Virus record (IMG/VR): IMGVR_UViG_3300045474_000007
Coordinates: 1-59,370 of that record
Length of the DNA stretch: 59,370 bases
From: a virus
Reading direction: 5' to 3' (one strand)
Shown: in pieces, positions 38,827-47,434 of the stretch
How positions within the stretch are numbered: position 1 is the first letter of the stretch
How the letters are laid out: each line of letters begins with the position of its first letter
Position numbers and translations under genes: made by a program
Notes under the pieces: model-generated
What the model was told of the DNA's origin: nothing
The model's database searches: none
What the model saw: the letters and a program-made list of their open reading frames with translations, nothing else

Positions 38827-39594
38827 TTACCAGTTTGCCGCCCGTCTTAGTGATTGCCTTTTTGGGAATTGGTAAATATTGGGACTCAAGAGTCCCGCCG
38901 CCGGCTGCATCGCCGCATAGGAAAGGCCGTTGCCGGAGTTGTAAAGCTGGGAAACCTCGCCACTGCTTAAAGCTCTTTTCCACAGCCCTACTTGGTCCAT
39001 ACGACCGTCGAAATTAGAAGTCCCGTTGCTCCACGCCCGAGTCCCAATGGCAAACGTACCGCTCCCAGCCAACGGAGTGATACTTGCACTCGTAGATGTC
39101 GTTGGCGTACCATTATCAATATATAACGAGTTGGTGTTTGAAGATGCAACATAAGTTCCAACGATATGATGCCAAGTAGTTGCGGAAGGTTCGCTTGCCG
39201 TCGTTTCGTTGAAACCTGTCGTCGTGCCATCGAAAACTGCAAAAAAAAGATTGCCGCCATTTATCCCAATCTGATATTCTCTGCCGGGATTGCTACTCGT
39301 GCGTTTGTTGATCATCCAATACTGATTCCCTGTTGCTGGGGAATAGTACCAAAACGATATACTGAAATCTCCGCCACAAAGTTCTAGTGCGGAACTATCA
39401 GCGTGTGTGAAATAGCCCGTACCGCCGCTAAAGCTCGCATAGTTGCCAACTTTGGTAGGCCCTGTACCGGATGAAGTTAGCGAATTTACATTCGTCAAGG
39501 TTTGAGCATTGGCCGTCGCATCCGTGGTCAATGCGCCGGACTCCATTTCCCAGAAAGCCGAGATTTGATCTAATAATGCCACTATGCTAAGCAC
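38827..39594 (-). CDS. LamG (concanavalin-like) domain protein
   Basis: 255 residues. AFWEMESGALTTDATANAQTL, NYASFSGGTGYFTHADSSALEL, FSISFWYYSPATG, WHHIVGTYVASSNTNSLYIDNG and MDQVGLWKRALSSGEVSQLYNSGNGL form a complete LamG jelly roll (about 10-225). Such domains bind glycans on cell surfaces. GTG start; a second GTG at 39582 has the better-spaced SD. No signal peptide. Divergent from the LamG fragment on the other strand. Confidence 0.8.
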   Translation of the reverse strand: MLSIVALLDQISAFWEMESGALTTDATANAQTLTNVNSLTSSGTGPTKVGNYASFSGGTGYFTHADSSALELCGGDFSISFWYYSPATGNQYWMINKRTSSNPGREYQIGINGGNLFFAVFDGTTTGFNETTASEPSATTWHHIVGTYVASSNTNSLYIDNGTPTTSTSASITPLAGSGTFAIGTRAWSNGTSNFDGRMDQVGLWKRALSSGEVSQLYNSGNGLSYAAMQPAAGLLSPNIYQFPKRQSLRRAANW

Positions 39595-39600
39595 TCCATC

Positions 39601-39882
39601 ATGAGCTTAAAAGACAATCTCGGGAGCATGTTCGAAATGGAAAACAATGAAACAGTCTGGTCCCTCTGGGACGGCAAAGAATTAACGGTCTCCGCCATTG
39701 AACCCGCCGGCATAGAACGCTTTAAATACCTCATGATCTGGAACCGGCGACTTACGGACGAAGAGGTCAAAACTCTGTTCGATAGTCGGCCTTGGACATA
39801 CAGCAGAGTATTGACGCCCGAAGAAATCGCCGCCTTATATAACGATGGTAAGGGTCTCAATTATCCGATCCTTCCTATCTGA
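39601..39882 (+). pseudogene. Inverted LamG fragment or small plus-strand gene
   Basis: 93 residues. Two LamG C-terminal signatures are present: LMIWNRRLTDEEVKTLFDSRPW and SRVLTPEEIAALYNDGKGL. The N-terminal strands of a full LamG domain are missing. The first ATG has no SD; an internal ATG (MENNETVW) has GGGAG ten bases upstream. The minus-strand frame here looks like a shadow. It is likely the remnant of an inverted fibre gene piece, or a reoriented cassette. Confidence 0.5.
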
Positions 39883-40189
39883 ACTTGTTGATCGCCTGAG
39901 CGATAGCCGCATTGACGAACGTAACGCTCGCATCGCTGTTAAGCTTTCCCTTGACCGCCTGTATCTCATCGAACGCTGCCCGCGCCGTGGCATCGTCAGG
40001 GAAACCAAACTCAGTTTTGATGACACTGTAATCGGTGTCGTGGGTCCCGTCGGGAATAACCATTGCCTGTATGGTTCCGACTATACCGACATTTCCGACT
40101 AAGCTGTTAAACGATGCCTCCAGATTCCCGAACATGTTCCGAAGTGCGATTGCCTTCGGTAACGACTGACTGAAAGTAAAAGTTGGCAT
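39875..40189 (-). CDS. Hypothetical phage protein, 104 aa
   Basis: SD AGGAGG upstream of the ATG. Sequence begins MPTFTFSQSLPKAIALRNMF; DDATARAAFDEIQAVKGKL and a helical end follow. A short acidic protein with no known family; it may be a trimerising fibre component or chaperone given its place among fibre genes. Converges with the plus-strand LamG fragment, overlapping by eight bases. Confidence 0.6.
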   Translation of the reverse strand: MPTFTFSQSLPKAIALRNMFGNLEASFNSLVGNVGIVGTIQAMVIPDGTHDTDYSVIKTEFGFPDDATARAAFDEIQAVKGKLNSDASVTFVNAAIAQAINKFR

Positions 40190-40207
40190 AAATCCTCCTA
40201 GTGATAT

Positions 40208-43200
40208 TTACTGGACTGTAATCGCACCGCCGCTTTGTAACCGTCTTTGTATCCCAGAGCCGAGAAGCACACTCGGCGCTCGCACCTCGACAGGCAAAAC
40301 CGCATTGTAATTGGCGCTTACCGTTCGTCCGGATGAAACCGTCACGGTGCATACCGTCGCCTTAACGCTATCGCACCCGTTCCACGCCAGTAGGTCCCCG
40401 TTTTGAGTCGCAGGAGCCGTAAGCGTTACCGGGACTGTAGTCCCGTATAGGCGAGAGAAATTAACCAACCCGCTACTGGCTCCGTTATTATCCGGCGGGC
40501 TTACGGTTATAGAAACCCCGACTCGGTTGGACTGAACGAGTAAGGTTGCCGTCGGTGGCGGAGGTTGGCCGCTGCTCAACATGATATTTATGTCGGTTAG
40601 CCAGCCGTCCGGAGCCGTGGCGAAGTCCACATAGTACCAGTCGGCATTGTTATTGTCGGCGCTAGCCGGTCCCTGCAAGATAGTTCCAACATCGCCACCA
40701 ACATGGCTGCCGAGTTTAACTCCAGAACTGTTCTGGTTGTCCCATATAAAGATGCTCTGGTTCGGGCATATCTCCACCACTTGCTGCACCGTGAAGGACT
40801 TGGCTACTCCGCATCCGTTGCCGCTGTAGTCGGCTGAGATTGTTCTATCGGTTGCCATCGCAACGTGGCACGCAGTATTAAGTGCTCCATCCGTAGAGTC
40901 ACAACCCGTCCAAGCACTAAAGAATCTCCCGCCGGATGATGGCGGAGCAGTAATCGTCGCCAGGGTGCTGCCTTGGTAGGCCAGAGTGAATCCGGTTGAG
41001 CCGCTCGAACGGTTAGCTGCATCGGCTGGGCTTGCTGTCATAGGCACTGATGACGCTACGGTTGAGTTAATCGTAAGTGTTTGAGTAGCTCCGTAAGCGG
41101 CAGTGATAACCCTACCGAACGATAGTCCCGTAATGGTGCAGGTAAATCCGGTCGTGCTATCGCACCCGCTCCAGGTTGTGAAGTTTAGGGAGCTCGCTGT
41201 GCTAGGCGCGGTGAAGGTCAGCGTCGATGCTAGGTTACAAGATAGAACGGCCAGTGTCACATGGCCGCTAGCGTCCCCGGTGCATGTGCCGCCCCCCCAT
41301 GTGATAGGCACTGATGTTGCGCCGCCACTGTAAACTGAAATGGACGCTGTAGTAGGAGCAGTCGAGCAGCTCCCTTTGTTTGTGTCGCAATACTCAATCG
41401 CTCCGATATCCGGTAGTAGCCCGGTGCTTCCGTTAACTCCATTGGCTCTGGTATTGCCCAAGAAATCCGTGGTGATGCCATTAGGAATTGCTCCCTCTAC
41501 GGCAGGGCTGTTAGAAGCAAGCGTGTAGTTGGGAGGCGTAAGGCTCGCGAGGCGCACTCCACCAGTAGGGCTAAGAATATTGCAGCTTGCCATATTCCCA
41601 ACGCCGCCGCCCTTCGTGCATGTCGGTAGGACTACCGGGTTAATGGCTGGATGGGCTGGATCGGAGTCCGTGCCCGCAATGGAAATCTCGGAGCCTGGGG
41701 AAACGGTTTCGATCAGGTTGTTTCGAATGATCACTCTATCGGTGTAAATGCACCACGGAAGTCCGATAGGGTTGCCGCCAGCATCCTTAGGCTGGTAAAT
41801 GCCGCAAGGGGTTCCCTCTATCCCTCGCGGGTATCCGTATATCAGATTGTTTTCGATCAGCATTCCATGCTGCCCGTTGCCAAGCTGGATAGCCGTTCCG
41901 TAAACGCCACGCGGCCCCCAAACAAAAGTATTATTGCGAACGTAATCCCTGGTCGCGTCGGTAAGAATGCCATCGCCAACGCCGCCAGCTTTAAGATCCG
42001 CATTGCCGTTGTTGTGGAATACGTTGTTCTCGGCCATCTGGTGGAACCCGCCGAAGTCCATGCCCCCGTTATTGTCGTGGATGTAGCTATTGGTCATTAT
42101 ATTGTCGGCAGCATCGGCGGTAAAGGCGAACCCTGCATTATCAGAAATTTCAGAGTTGTTAAGCCTGTTGCGGCCAGCATGGAGATAGAAAGCGTGCAGA
42201 AATTTTGCATACTCTGTGTCCCTTAGCTTTGGCAGCGGTCCGGTATAAGAAACGCCGTCCACTCTCAACAGATCGAAAGGCACTCCACAGTGCGATATTT
42301 TAAAGTTCTCAAGCAGGAAGTCATTTCCAATAGTGCCGCCGCTTCTCCATGTGCCGTCTGGATTCTGGATAGCGTCGTACTCAAAACTAAGCCCCTTCAT
42401 GCGAGGGTCTAGCCGCCCATCATTGACTCCGCTAGCTACGCTCGGTTGAGACATGCAACTGCCGAGAGCGTTTTTCCATTCACCGTTTTTCCAGGTGTGG
42501 TGAGTGGCGCTTAGCTTGTGATCGTAATACTGCTCACTGCGAAAAGCCGAGCCGTTAATGCCTCTCGCGTCAATGGAAATGCCATCCCAGACAACGTACT
42601 TCGTTTCGTTATTTGGATTAGAGTCCTGCATTCCTACGAGATCCACTATGCCCATGAGGTTAACAGAGCTGCCTCTATCGCCCATAGCGCTTCTATCCTG
42701 AAAGAACCAAAGCCCCTCCGGGCCGCCGTCTGCCAATGAAACGTGAGGCGGTGATCCCTGAACGCAGGAGCCGGGATAATTAGCCATTAGGTTATAAGTG
42801 CCAACGTTGTAGTAGGTGCAATCTAAGACGTCAGGCGCTCCCACACACGACCGACCTGAGCAACCCGGGCCATTAACGCTTTGCATCTCATCTAACGTTC
42901 TTGGGCCAATAAGGGCTTGAATTAAGATAACCTGCTCGCAGACGCTTTGCCCTGGAGCTGGCGGGCTGGTGGTGCAAGGTGCTCCTGGAGTAGTCGGATT
43001 ATAAGCCCTAATCGTGAACGGGTGAGCATCGCTACTGCCGGACAGGATCATGGTAAAACGGCTATCCCCGACAACCTTTAAGCCGTTTTCAGTATCGTAG
43101 GTGCCCCCACGTACCGTAAGGAAATGATCCGCGCCGTTGTGATCAAATGCAGCGTTCATCTTTGCCAGTCCGCCAGACATGGTTAAGCAAGCGGTTTCTT

Positions 43201-43333
43201 TGGTTGTGCAATTATTGGAATTGTTACCAGGGGTTCCCGAGATTGCGCCGCCGTCTACGAAATACTCCGATGCCATCGCGCTGGAGCACACCAGAAGAAC
43301 TGCAATGACAATGGTGAGGGTTATTCGTTTCAT
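40208..43333 (-). CDS. Exported parallel beta-helix protein
   Basis: 1041 residues. Sec signal MKRITLTIVIAVLLVCSSAMA (1-21). Beta-helix from about 25 to 640, with FLTVRGGTYD, ISHCGVPFDLLRVDG, NSEISDNAGFAF, MTNSYIHDNNGGMDFG and ENNVFHNNG coils. After that come divergent InlB-like bacterial repeats (SLNFTTWSGCDSTTGFTCTI; RFFSAWTGCDSTDGA; DLLAWNGCDSVKAT) and an SH3-like segment (about 850-930). Such proteins are usually bacterial surface or secreted glycan-acting proteins. The signal peptide is atypical for a virion tailspike. Confidence 0.75.
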   Translation of the reverse strand: MKRITLTIVIAVLLVCSSAMASEYFVDGGAISGTPGNNSNNCTTKETACLTMSGGLAKMNAAFDHNGADHFLTVRGGTYDTENGLKVVGDSRFTMILSGSSDAHPFTIRAYNPTTPGAPCTTSPPAPGQSVCEQVILIQALIGPRTLDEMQSVNGPGCSGRSCVGAPDVLDCTYYNVGTYNLMANYPGSCVQGSPPHVSLADGGPEGLWFFQDRSAMGDRGSSVNLMGIVDLVGMQDSNPNNETKYVVWDGISIDARGINGSAFRSEQYYDHKLSATHHTWKNGEWKNALGSCMSQPSVASGVNDGRLDPRMKGLSFEYDAIQNPDGTWRSGGTIGNDFLLENFKISHCGVPFDLLRVDGVSYTGPLPKLRDTEYAKFLHAFYLHAGRNRLNNSEISDNAGFAFTADAADNIMTNSYIHDNNGGMDFGGFHQMAENNVFHNNGNADLKAGGVGDGILTDATRDYVRNNTFVWGPRGVYGTAIQLGNGQHGMLIENNLIYGYPRGIEGTPCGIYQPKDAGGNPIGLPWCIYTDRVIIRNNLIETVSPGSEISIAGTDSDPAHPAINPVVLPTCTKGGGVGNMASCNILSPTGGVRLASLTPPNYTLASNSPAVEGAIPNGITTDFLGNTRANGVNGSTGLLPDIGAIEYCDTNKGSCSTAPTTASISVYSGGATSVPITWGGGTCTGDASGHVTLAVLSCNLASTLTFTAPSTASSLNFTTWSGCDSTTGFTCTITGLSFGRVITAAYGATQTLTINSTVASSVPMTASPADAANRSSGSTGFTLAYQGSTLATITAPPSSGGRFFSAWTGCDSTDGALNTACHVAMATDRTISADYSGNGCGVAKSFTVQQVVEICPNQSIFIWDNQNSSGVKLGSHVGGDVGTILQGPASADNNNADWYYVDFATAPDGWLTDINIMLSSGQPPPPTATLLVQSNRVGVSITVSPPDNNGASSGLVNFSRLYGTTVPVTLTAPATQNGDLLAWNGCDSVKATVCTVTVSSGRTVSANYNAVLPVEVRAPSVLLGSGIQRRLQSGGAITVQ

Positions 43334-44400
43334 CAGTTCAAAACGTACAATACATGCACTGTGTAGAGCTTCGTTCCGCCCACTGCCGTTCCGCTTACGA
43401 GCCCAATAGTATCACCGGCGGCAAGAGCCGTATTCTGCACCGTATTGGTGCAGGTGGTTACTCCGTCTAGCCCCACGGCAGTCGTTGTCTTTGAGCAGTA
43501 ACGCGCACCGGCCGCAGCCGTTGCTAATGCCCCATTGAGCAAGTTGATAAACGCGCCTGCGCCCGCCGTCATCCTGCCGACGATAACGCTTGACGTTCCC
43601 GTGTCGCCCTCAACGATAATCTCTACAACGGTGGCAGGGCCTTCTATGTAGCAGAGATTGGCCTGTGGCCCGAGTTGCCCGCTAACGATAGCCGATGCGT
43701 TCTTGTCACCTATGACGATATTGCAAATCTTACGGGCGTGAACCGCCGTCATCTTGGAGCTGTCCACTGAAAGGGCTGGAATATCTCCGGCGGCTAATGC
43801 CCGTTGAGCAATGACGCCATCCGTTCCAACCCCGCTTACGAATTGGTTGGCAGTCGGAGCCTTAGGAACCACCGTGATACTGTCGGCGTCAGGGATGGAC
43901 ACTTGGCGAGAGTCAGTGAACGTCCCGCTGAGAACTGCTTGGGCAATGGCTAATGCACCACCGCTACTAACTTGAAGCGTCCCAACGAACCGGCAAAGCC
44001 TGGCGGCGCATAACCCCGTAAGGGCGTTGGCGTTAACCCATACTCCGTTCTGGCGAACGATCTCCGTTGATCCTACGCCAGTGCCGCGAGATACAGAGCT
44101 AGCCCAAGCCGGGCCGCGTTGCATTAAAACTTGAGTGCCTACCCGGTAAAAGAAAATGTCATAACGAGTCGATGCTATCACTGTCGGGGTTACGGTTATT
44201 GCCGCAGATCGGAAACCTTGCCACTCGTTGCTGATGCCGCTGTAAAGCTCAATCGCATCGCATCCGGCGTCCGGCGTCCAAACAACCGAAGTGGTAACGA
44301 TTGAAAGAGCCCCGCAGCTGATCTTCGGCCCTTCCGCTGCGTAGAGCGGAGAGGCGAGAATCACCAACAGGGCGAGAATCCTACTTAGTTTGAATCCCAT
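43333..44400 (-). CDS. Exported fibre-like protein, 355 aa
   Basis: Sec signal MGFKLSRILALLVILASPLYA (1-21). N-terminal beta domain (about 22-100), a short collagen-free stalk with VNANALTGLCAARLCRFVG, then a C-terminal beta sandwich (about 210-355) with GPATVVEIIVEGDTGTSSVIVGR resembling fibre tips seen in phage proteins. Probably surface-binding. Shares one base with the beta-helix gene start. Confidence 0.6.
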   Translation of the reverse strand: MGFKLSRILALLVILASPLYAAEGPKISCGALSIVTTSVVWTPDAGCDAIELYSGISNEWQGFRSAAITVTPTVIASTRYDIFFYRVGTQVLMQRGPAWASSVSRGTGVGSTEIVRQNGVWVNANALTGLCAARLCRFVGTLQVSSGGALAIAQAVLSGTFTDSRQVSIPDADSITVVPKAPTANQFVSGVGTDGVIAQRALAAGDIPALSVDSSKMTAVHARKICNIVIGDKNASAIVSGQLGPQANLCYIEGPATVVEIIVEGDTGTSSVIVGRMTAGAGAFINLLNGALATAAAGARYCSKTTTAVGLDGVTTCTNTVQNTALAAGDTIGLVSGTAVGGTKLYTVHVLYVLN

Positions 44401-44668
44401 CGTAGCCTATTCGCTTTGCAGATCCGGCGTTTAGATTTTTCACCCGAGGACGATTGGAGTTGGTGGCGTGAATAGAAACCGGCTCCCGGCCGGAGCCGAG
44501 AAATCGCTGCGTGATGATATCGTTGGTCCCGTTGTACCAGCTCAGCTCGATATCATCCTCGTGGTGAATATTAGTTATTATCCACTCAACCCCAGAGCTC
44601 GGCTGAATGTCCAGATAGGACTCCGCAGCCACGCTGGAGTTGGAAGCAACCGCATCCCCGACGCTCAT
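44381..44668 (-). CDS. Conserved phage structural protein, 95 aa
   Basis: QPSSGVEWIITNIHHEDDIELSWYNGTNDI and HATNSNRPRVKNLNAGSAKRIGYDGIQTK match small phage beta proteins ending in GYDG-x-QTK. In relatives it is encoded among tail or fibre genes. SD TTAGGAGGCGCT is very strong. Overlaps the exported fibre gene by 20 bases. Confidence 0.7.
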   Translation of the reverse strand: MSVGDAVASNSSVAAESYLDIQPSSGVEWIITNIHHEDDIELSWYNGTNDIITQRFLGSGREPVSIHATNSNRPRVKNLNAGSAKRIGYDGIQTK

Positions 44669-44676
44669 AGCGCCTC

Positions 44677-45144
44677 CTAACTGGCTCGGTAGAAGTTGGC
44701 CACGAGCGCGACGATATCCGACCCGTCCGGCGTCATGACGAAGTCATGGGCCGTAAGCGGAATGATGTTGGCGTCGGTCCCAGCCGTGGTATCGTTGTCG
44801 TAGCAAACTATCAGCTTGCTCCACCCGTCACCGGCGGCCACGGCGGACCAGGTTTGATCGCCGAAGTCTAAGTCTGTTCTATCGTTGCCGGTGTCCGTCG
44901 CAAACGCGACAAGATCGGCATCCGTTAAGACCTTGCGAGCATAACCGCTGTTGGTAACCTCGTTGGTCGCTCCCGATACAACGTCCGCCAATGTGGCCTT
45001 GTCTTTAAGCGTGGCATCGGACTCTAAGCCAGACGTAGCCAGTGCCACAACAACCAGCGCCGAATTGGCCGGATCGTTTGACTTGACCCGATTATACAAC
45101 TCAGCCACCCTGCCGAGCGCGATGTTGAATACAAAATTTGCCAT
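44677..45144 (-). CDS. Phage structural protein, 155 aa
   Basis: Begins MANFVFNIALGRVAELYNRV; continues with ALVVVALATSGLESDATLKD, then TWSAVAAGDGWSKLIVCYDNDTT. This arrangement is common in phage proteins annotated as structural near fibres. SD GGGAGG. The gene follows structured leader copy 2, so its expression may be controlled by that element. Confidence 0.65.
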   Translation of the reverse strand: MANFVFNIALGRVAELYNRVKSNDPANSALVVVALATSGLESDATLKDKATLADVVSGATNEVTNSGYARKVLTDADLVAFATDTGNDRTDLDFGDQTWSAVAAGDGWSKLIVCYDNDTTAGTDANIIPLTAHDFVMTPDGSDIVALVANFYRAS

Positions 45145-45173
45145 GAAAGAATCCTCCCTCTAAGATTTAGAAC

Positions 45174-45275
45174 AAAAAAAAGCGATGCTGAAAAATTCAA
45201 CACCGCCCTTGTCTCAACTTGAGTTGGCCCCTCAACTGCCGTTGTATGAACCCTTACACCCTTACGCCCCGACTG
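45174..45275 (-). promoter_or_regulatory. Structured leader, copy 2, with terminator-like hairpin
   Basis: Minus strand order: GTAAGG, TTCAT, hairpin TTGAG-GGGCCAA-CTCAA (45235-45219), GTTGAGACAAGGGC, hairpin GTTGAA-TTT-TTCAGC (about 45201-45187), then eight U residues (45181-45174). The block order matches copy 1 at 69-165 while stem bases differ and still pair. Fills the gap between the 45284 and 44677 genes; the only other content is the SD. Confidence 0.55.
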
Positions 45276-45283
45276 GCAAACTT

Positions 45284-45898
45284 TTACGGACTGGCTCTTA
45301 TTGCAAAAGCCGCGCTCGTGGCTCCGCTCGTCGCTTTTACGACCTCGAATATTGTCTCTCGCGCTATGGTGATCTCCTCAGAATTGCCATCAGATCGCAC
45401 CACCGTCACTTTATCAAAGATCGTTCCCGGTTCTCGGTCTACGCTCACCGTCGTTCCGTCTAACGCGGGAAGCGTGAGAACAAACGGCCCAATGGTAAAA
45501 GCGTTTGAAAATAGCTGCTGATCTTTTACCGCCAGCCCGTCCACCCATCTGTAGAGCCGCACCTGATAGCTCCCCGCTCTTAAGCCGGGAAACGTAACAC
45601 TACCCTGAACTACTCCAGCCGCAGGACGAACCTTCCATGAATCGTTTAAGTATCGCCAATCAAGCCGTACCGTCCCCGCAGCGTTCCAAAGTCCCATATA
45701 GTCTCGCGGTCCTGCGTTGGGGTTGGTAAATGAAAACGTTTCACTGGCGGAAATATCCGTTACGGCATAGCGCAAGAATTGCGACGTCTTAACCGGTTGC
45801 AAGGTGGCCGTCTGCGGCACCGGCTCGGCCCCATAAGCCGAACCGGCCAGCAGCACGAGGATAAGAACCGGGAATTGCAACCATCGCTTAGCCTTCAT
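45284..45898 (-). CDS. Exported beta protein, 204 aa
   Basis: Sec signal MKAKRWLQFPVLILVLLAGS then AYGA (cleavage near 24). Mature part is two Ig-like beta domains: YMGLWNAAGTVRLDWRYLND ... LRAGSYQVRLYR resembles polycystin/fibronectin-like carbohydrate-associated modules. No catalytic motif. Related in layout to WIGLYVYNSPD segments of the 1477-residue protein, so the two may share a domain type. Confidence 0.6.
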   Translation of the reverse strand: MKAKRWLQFPVLILVLLAGSAYGAEPVPQTATLQPVKTSQFLRYAVTDISASETFSFTNPNAGPRDYMGLWNAAGTVRLDWRYLNDSWKVRPAAGVVQGSVTFPGLRAGSYQVRLYRWVDGLAVKDQQLFSNAFTIGPFVLTLPALDGTTVSVDREPGTIFDKVTVVRSDGNSEEITIARETIFEVVKATSGATSAAFAIRASP

Positions 45899-45903
45899 AT
45901 TTT

Positions 45904-46137
45904 TTACGGGTTGTTACTACCAGTGGATGCTACCGCTGCATCTATCCCTTCTGCCGTAGCCTGGATGGCCAGCGCGTTATCGCGAAGCTCCTGCAATTTC
46001 TCCGGGGTGATGGCATCGGCCCCTGCTGCGATCAGTGCGTCTATTTTTGCCACGAGCCCTGCCTGATCCGTCGCAATGTTTGCAAGGGCCACCTTGGTTG
46101 CTTCCTGAGCTGCCTTGATATCGTCGAATTCTGACAT
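45904..46137 (-). CDS. Small coiled-coil protein
   Basis: 77 residues from the ATG at 46137 (MSEFDDIKAAQEATKVALAN) with strong SD GGGAGGGTACGATC. Long Ala-rich helix with heptads, then a low-complexity C-terminus. The frame is open to an earlier ATG at 46233 (MAMSYFEAVSIQASLSKLES), which would add a second coiled-coil stretch but has no SD. Possible trimerisation or spanin-like helper. Confidence 0.6.
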   Translation of the reverse strand: MSEFDDIKAAQEATKVALANIATDQAGLVAKIDALIAAGADAITPEKLQELRDNALAIQATAEGIDAAVASTGSNNP

Positions 46138-46238
46138 GATCGTACCCTCCCATTCTTCCAACTGGTTTATTTTTGACTCTAACTTAGAAAGCGATGCTTG
46201 AATACTCACCGCCTCAAAATAGGACATTGCCATAGCGT

Positions 46239-46424
46239 TTACGCTTTAGGGGCGTTACTGACAACTGCCGTCCCGAACCCGGCAAGCAGCATCCCGATAG
46301 CCGTCCGGATCTCCATCGGCACCGTTACCTTGCCGAACGTTTCGATCAGCCAGACAACCAGCACCGTGATAGGCACCGAAGCAGTTGCGGTGTAAGCTTT
46401 GGCATGGGTTAGAAAGTGATCCAT
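46239..46424 (-). CDS. Small membrane protein, holin candidate
   Basis: 61 residues. Hydrophobic helices about 15-30 (ASVPITVLVVWLIETFG) and 40-58 (TAIGMLLAGFGTAVVSN), separated by VPMEIR. The VVWL and VP-x-E-x-R-x-A pattern resembles small phage holins. Starts a run of tiny membrane protein genes. SD AGGAGG before the ATG. Confidence 0.6.
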   Translation of the reverse strand: MDHFLTHAKAYTATASVPITVLVVWLIETFGKVTVPMEIRTAIGMLLAGFGTAVVSNAPKA

Positions 46425-46440
46425 GAATCCTCCTGTTTCT

Positions 46441-46617
46441 TCATCTGGGGCTTATAGCGCATGGGCAGACGGTAGTAGTCGGCGCGCAACCAGCGCCGCA
46501 CTTGGGGCATATCCAGCCCCTCGGGCCGACGTAAAAACTCTTACAAGGTCCAATATGGAACTCTCCGCAAGTTGGGCATAGGACGCCTGTTACAGTTTGT
46601 GTTTCGAAAAGTTCCAT
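46441..46617 (-). CDS. Zinc-ribbon protein, 58 aa
   Basis: From the ATG at 46617 with SD GGAGGGATC. Cys pairs CPTC, CK, CPKC, C and CPC give two zinc-ribbon sites in a double module. Such small ribbons are often structural or nucleic-acid-binding; role unknown. Sits within the small membrane-protein cluster. Confidence 0.6.
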   Translation of the reverse strand: MELFETQTVTGVLCPTCGEFHIGPCKSFYVGPRGWICPKCGAGCAPTTTVCPCAISPR

Positions 46618-46630
46618 TAGCTGATCCCTC

Positions 46631-46732
46631 CTACCGAAACACAATGAGGCACCAAAACGCTACGGTAAAAACACCGATCAGAAAAAAGAGCCAAACCGCG
46701 CCGCGAATAGCTATCTCAAAAGCCCGTTTCAT
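46631..46732 (-). CDS. 33-residue membrane miniprotein
   Basis: MKRAFEIAIRGAVWLFFLIG followed by VFTVAFWCLIVFR: one hydrophobic helix with basic flank. The ATG overlaps the upstream TGA (ATGA), and the SD of the next gene follows its stop. Similar in style to the other mini membrane genes here. Possible pinholin or regulator of lysis. Confidence 0.5.
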   Translation of the reverse strand: MKRAFEIAIRGAVWLFFLIGVFTVAFWCLIVFR

Positions 46733-46866
46733 TTTTTAACCACCCCAAACACAATTGCCGCCACTGCCACTGTTATTATCACAGGAGTAACCAGGCTGTC
46801 CCGCAGTATTTGCAAGGCGGCAAACGTGGCCATAGCTACGGTGGTTATCCCAAGGATGTTATTCAC
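46729..46866 (-). CDS. Small membrane protein, 45 aa
   Basis: GTG start overlapping the upstream stop (GTGA) with SD AAAGGGA. Sequence has two hydrophobic stretches (MNNILGITTVAMATFAALQI and VTPVIITVAVAAIVFGVV). The longer frame starting at 46971 lies inside the neighbouring gene and is not supported. Holin-like in layout. Confidence 0.55.
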   Translation of the reverse strand: MNNILGITTVAMATFAALQILRDSLVTPVIITVAVAAIVFGVVKK

Positions 46867-47216
46867 GGCTTCCCTTTGTAGTAGTGCATCACCAGCAAAC
46901 AGCCTATTAGCGATAGAGCAATAGGCGGCTTGACTAGAAACTGCCTGGCCTGAGCACTGAACATCGGCCATTCGTCTCCCGTAACCGTAAGAGTCCGGTT
47001 GACGTCAGCCGCAATTAAATAGCAGTAGTCGATCATTAGGCCAATGACTAACGTCTGCGCTACGATTGTTCCTACACTCCCAGTGCTTTTATCGAAATGA
47101 TTAACCCTAATTTCCCGCAGCACCTCACAGGCCAAAACGGCGATTAGGATATCCCATAACGCCACGATCAGCTCCGATGGCAGGATGGTATTGGGTAGCA
47201 TTAACGTTTCCAACAC
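46863..47216 (-). CDS. Membrane protein, about three helices, 117 aa
   Basis: Hydrophobic segments near 15-32, 48-70 and 96-112 (ELIVALWDILIAVLACEVL; GTIVAQTLVIGLMIDYCYLIA; PIALSLIGCLLVMHYY). Three-helix membrane proteins of this length fit class I holins, but the loops are longer than usual. No signal or catalytic site. Confidence 0.55.
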   Translation of the reverse strand: MLETLMLPNTILPSELIVALWDILIAVLACEVLREIRVNHFDKSTGSVGTIVAQTLVIGLMIDYCYLIAADVNRTLTVTGDEWPMFSAQARQFLVKPPIALSLIGCLLVMHYYKGKP

Positions 47217-47410
47217 ATCTCCAGTAGTTTTAAGATCAGTTCCTGATTTTTAAGAATCGCCGTCTGATTAGCAGCCCCGCCAGAAAAAAAAGTATGGATC
47301 TCATAAAACAACGCGCCACATAGAACCCCCGGGATACCGATACGTCCAACGGCATCCATAAGGGTTATCACTTTGCTGATTTTTTCTTCCACCGCCGATT
47401 CTTCCGCCAT
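47201..47410 (-). CDS. Small membrane protein with C-terminal coil, 69 aa
   Basis: Charged N-terminus (MAEESAVEEKISKVITLMDA), a short hydrophobic helix (GIPGVLCGALFYEIHTFF) and a C-terminal heptad segment (AILKNQELILKLLEM). SD GAGGGATGC. The layout is close to phage membrane-anchored coils such as inner spanins or class II holin partners; not proven. Confidence 0.5.
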   Translation of the reverse strand: MAEESAVEEKISKVITLMDAVGRIGIPGVLCGALFYEIHTFFSGGAANQTAILKNQELILKLLEMCWKR

Positions 47411-47434
47411 TGGCCTGCATCCCTCTTTGCCTCG

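Noticed and set aside
39582-39860. 92-residue minus-strand frame
   Set aside because: Opposite to clear LamG signatures on the plus strand; no motif and a poor start.
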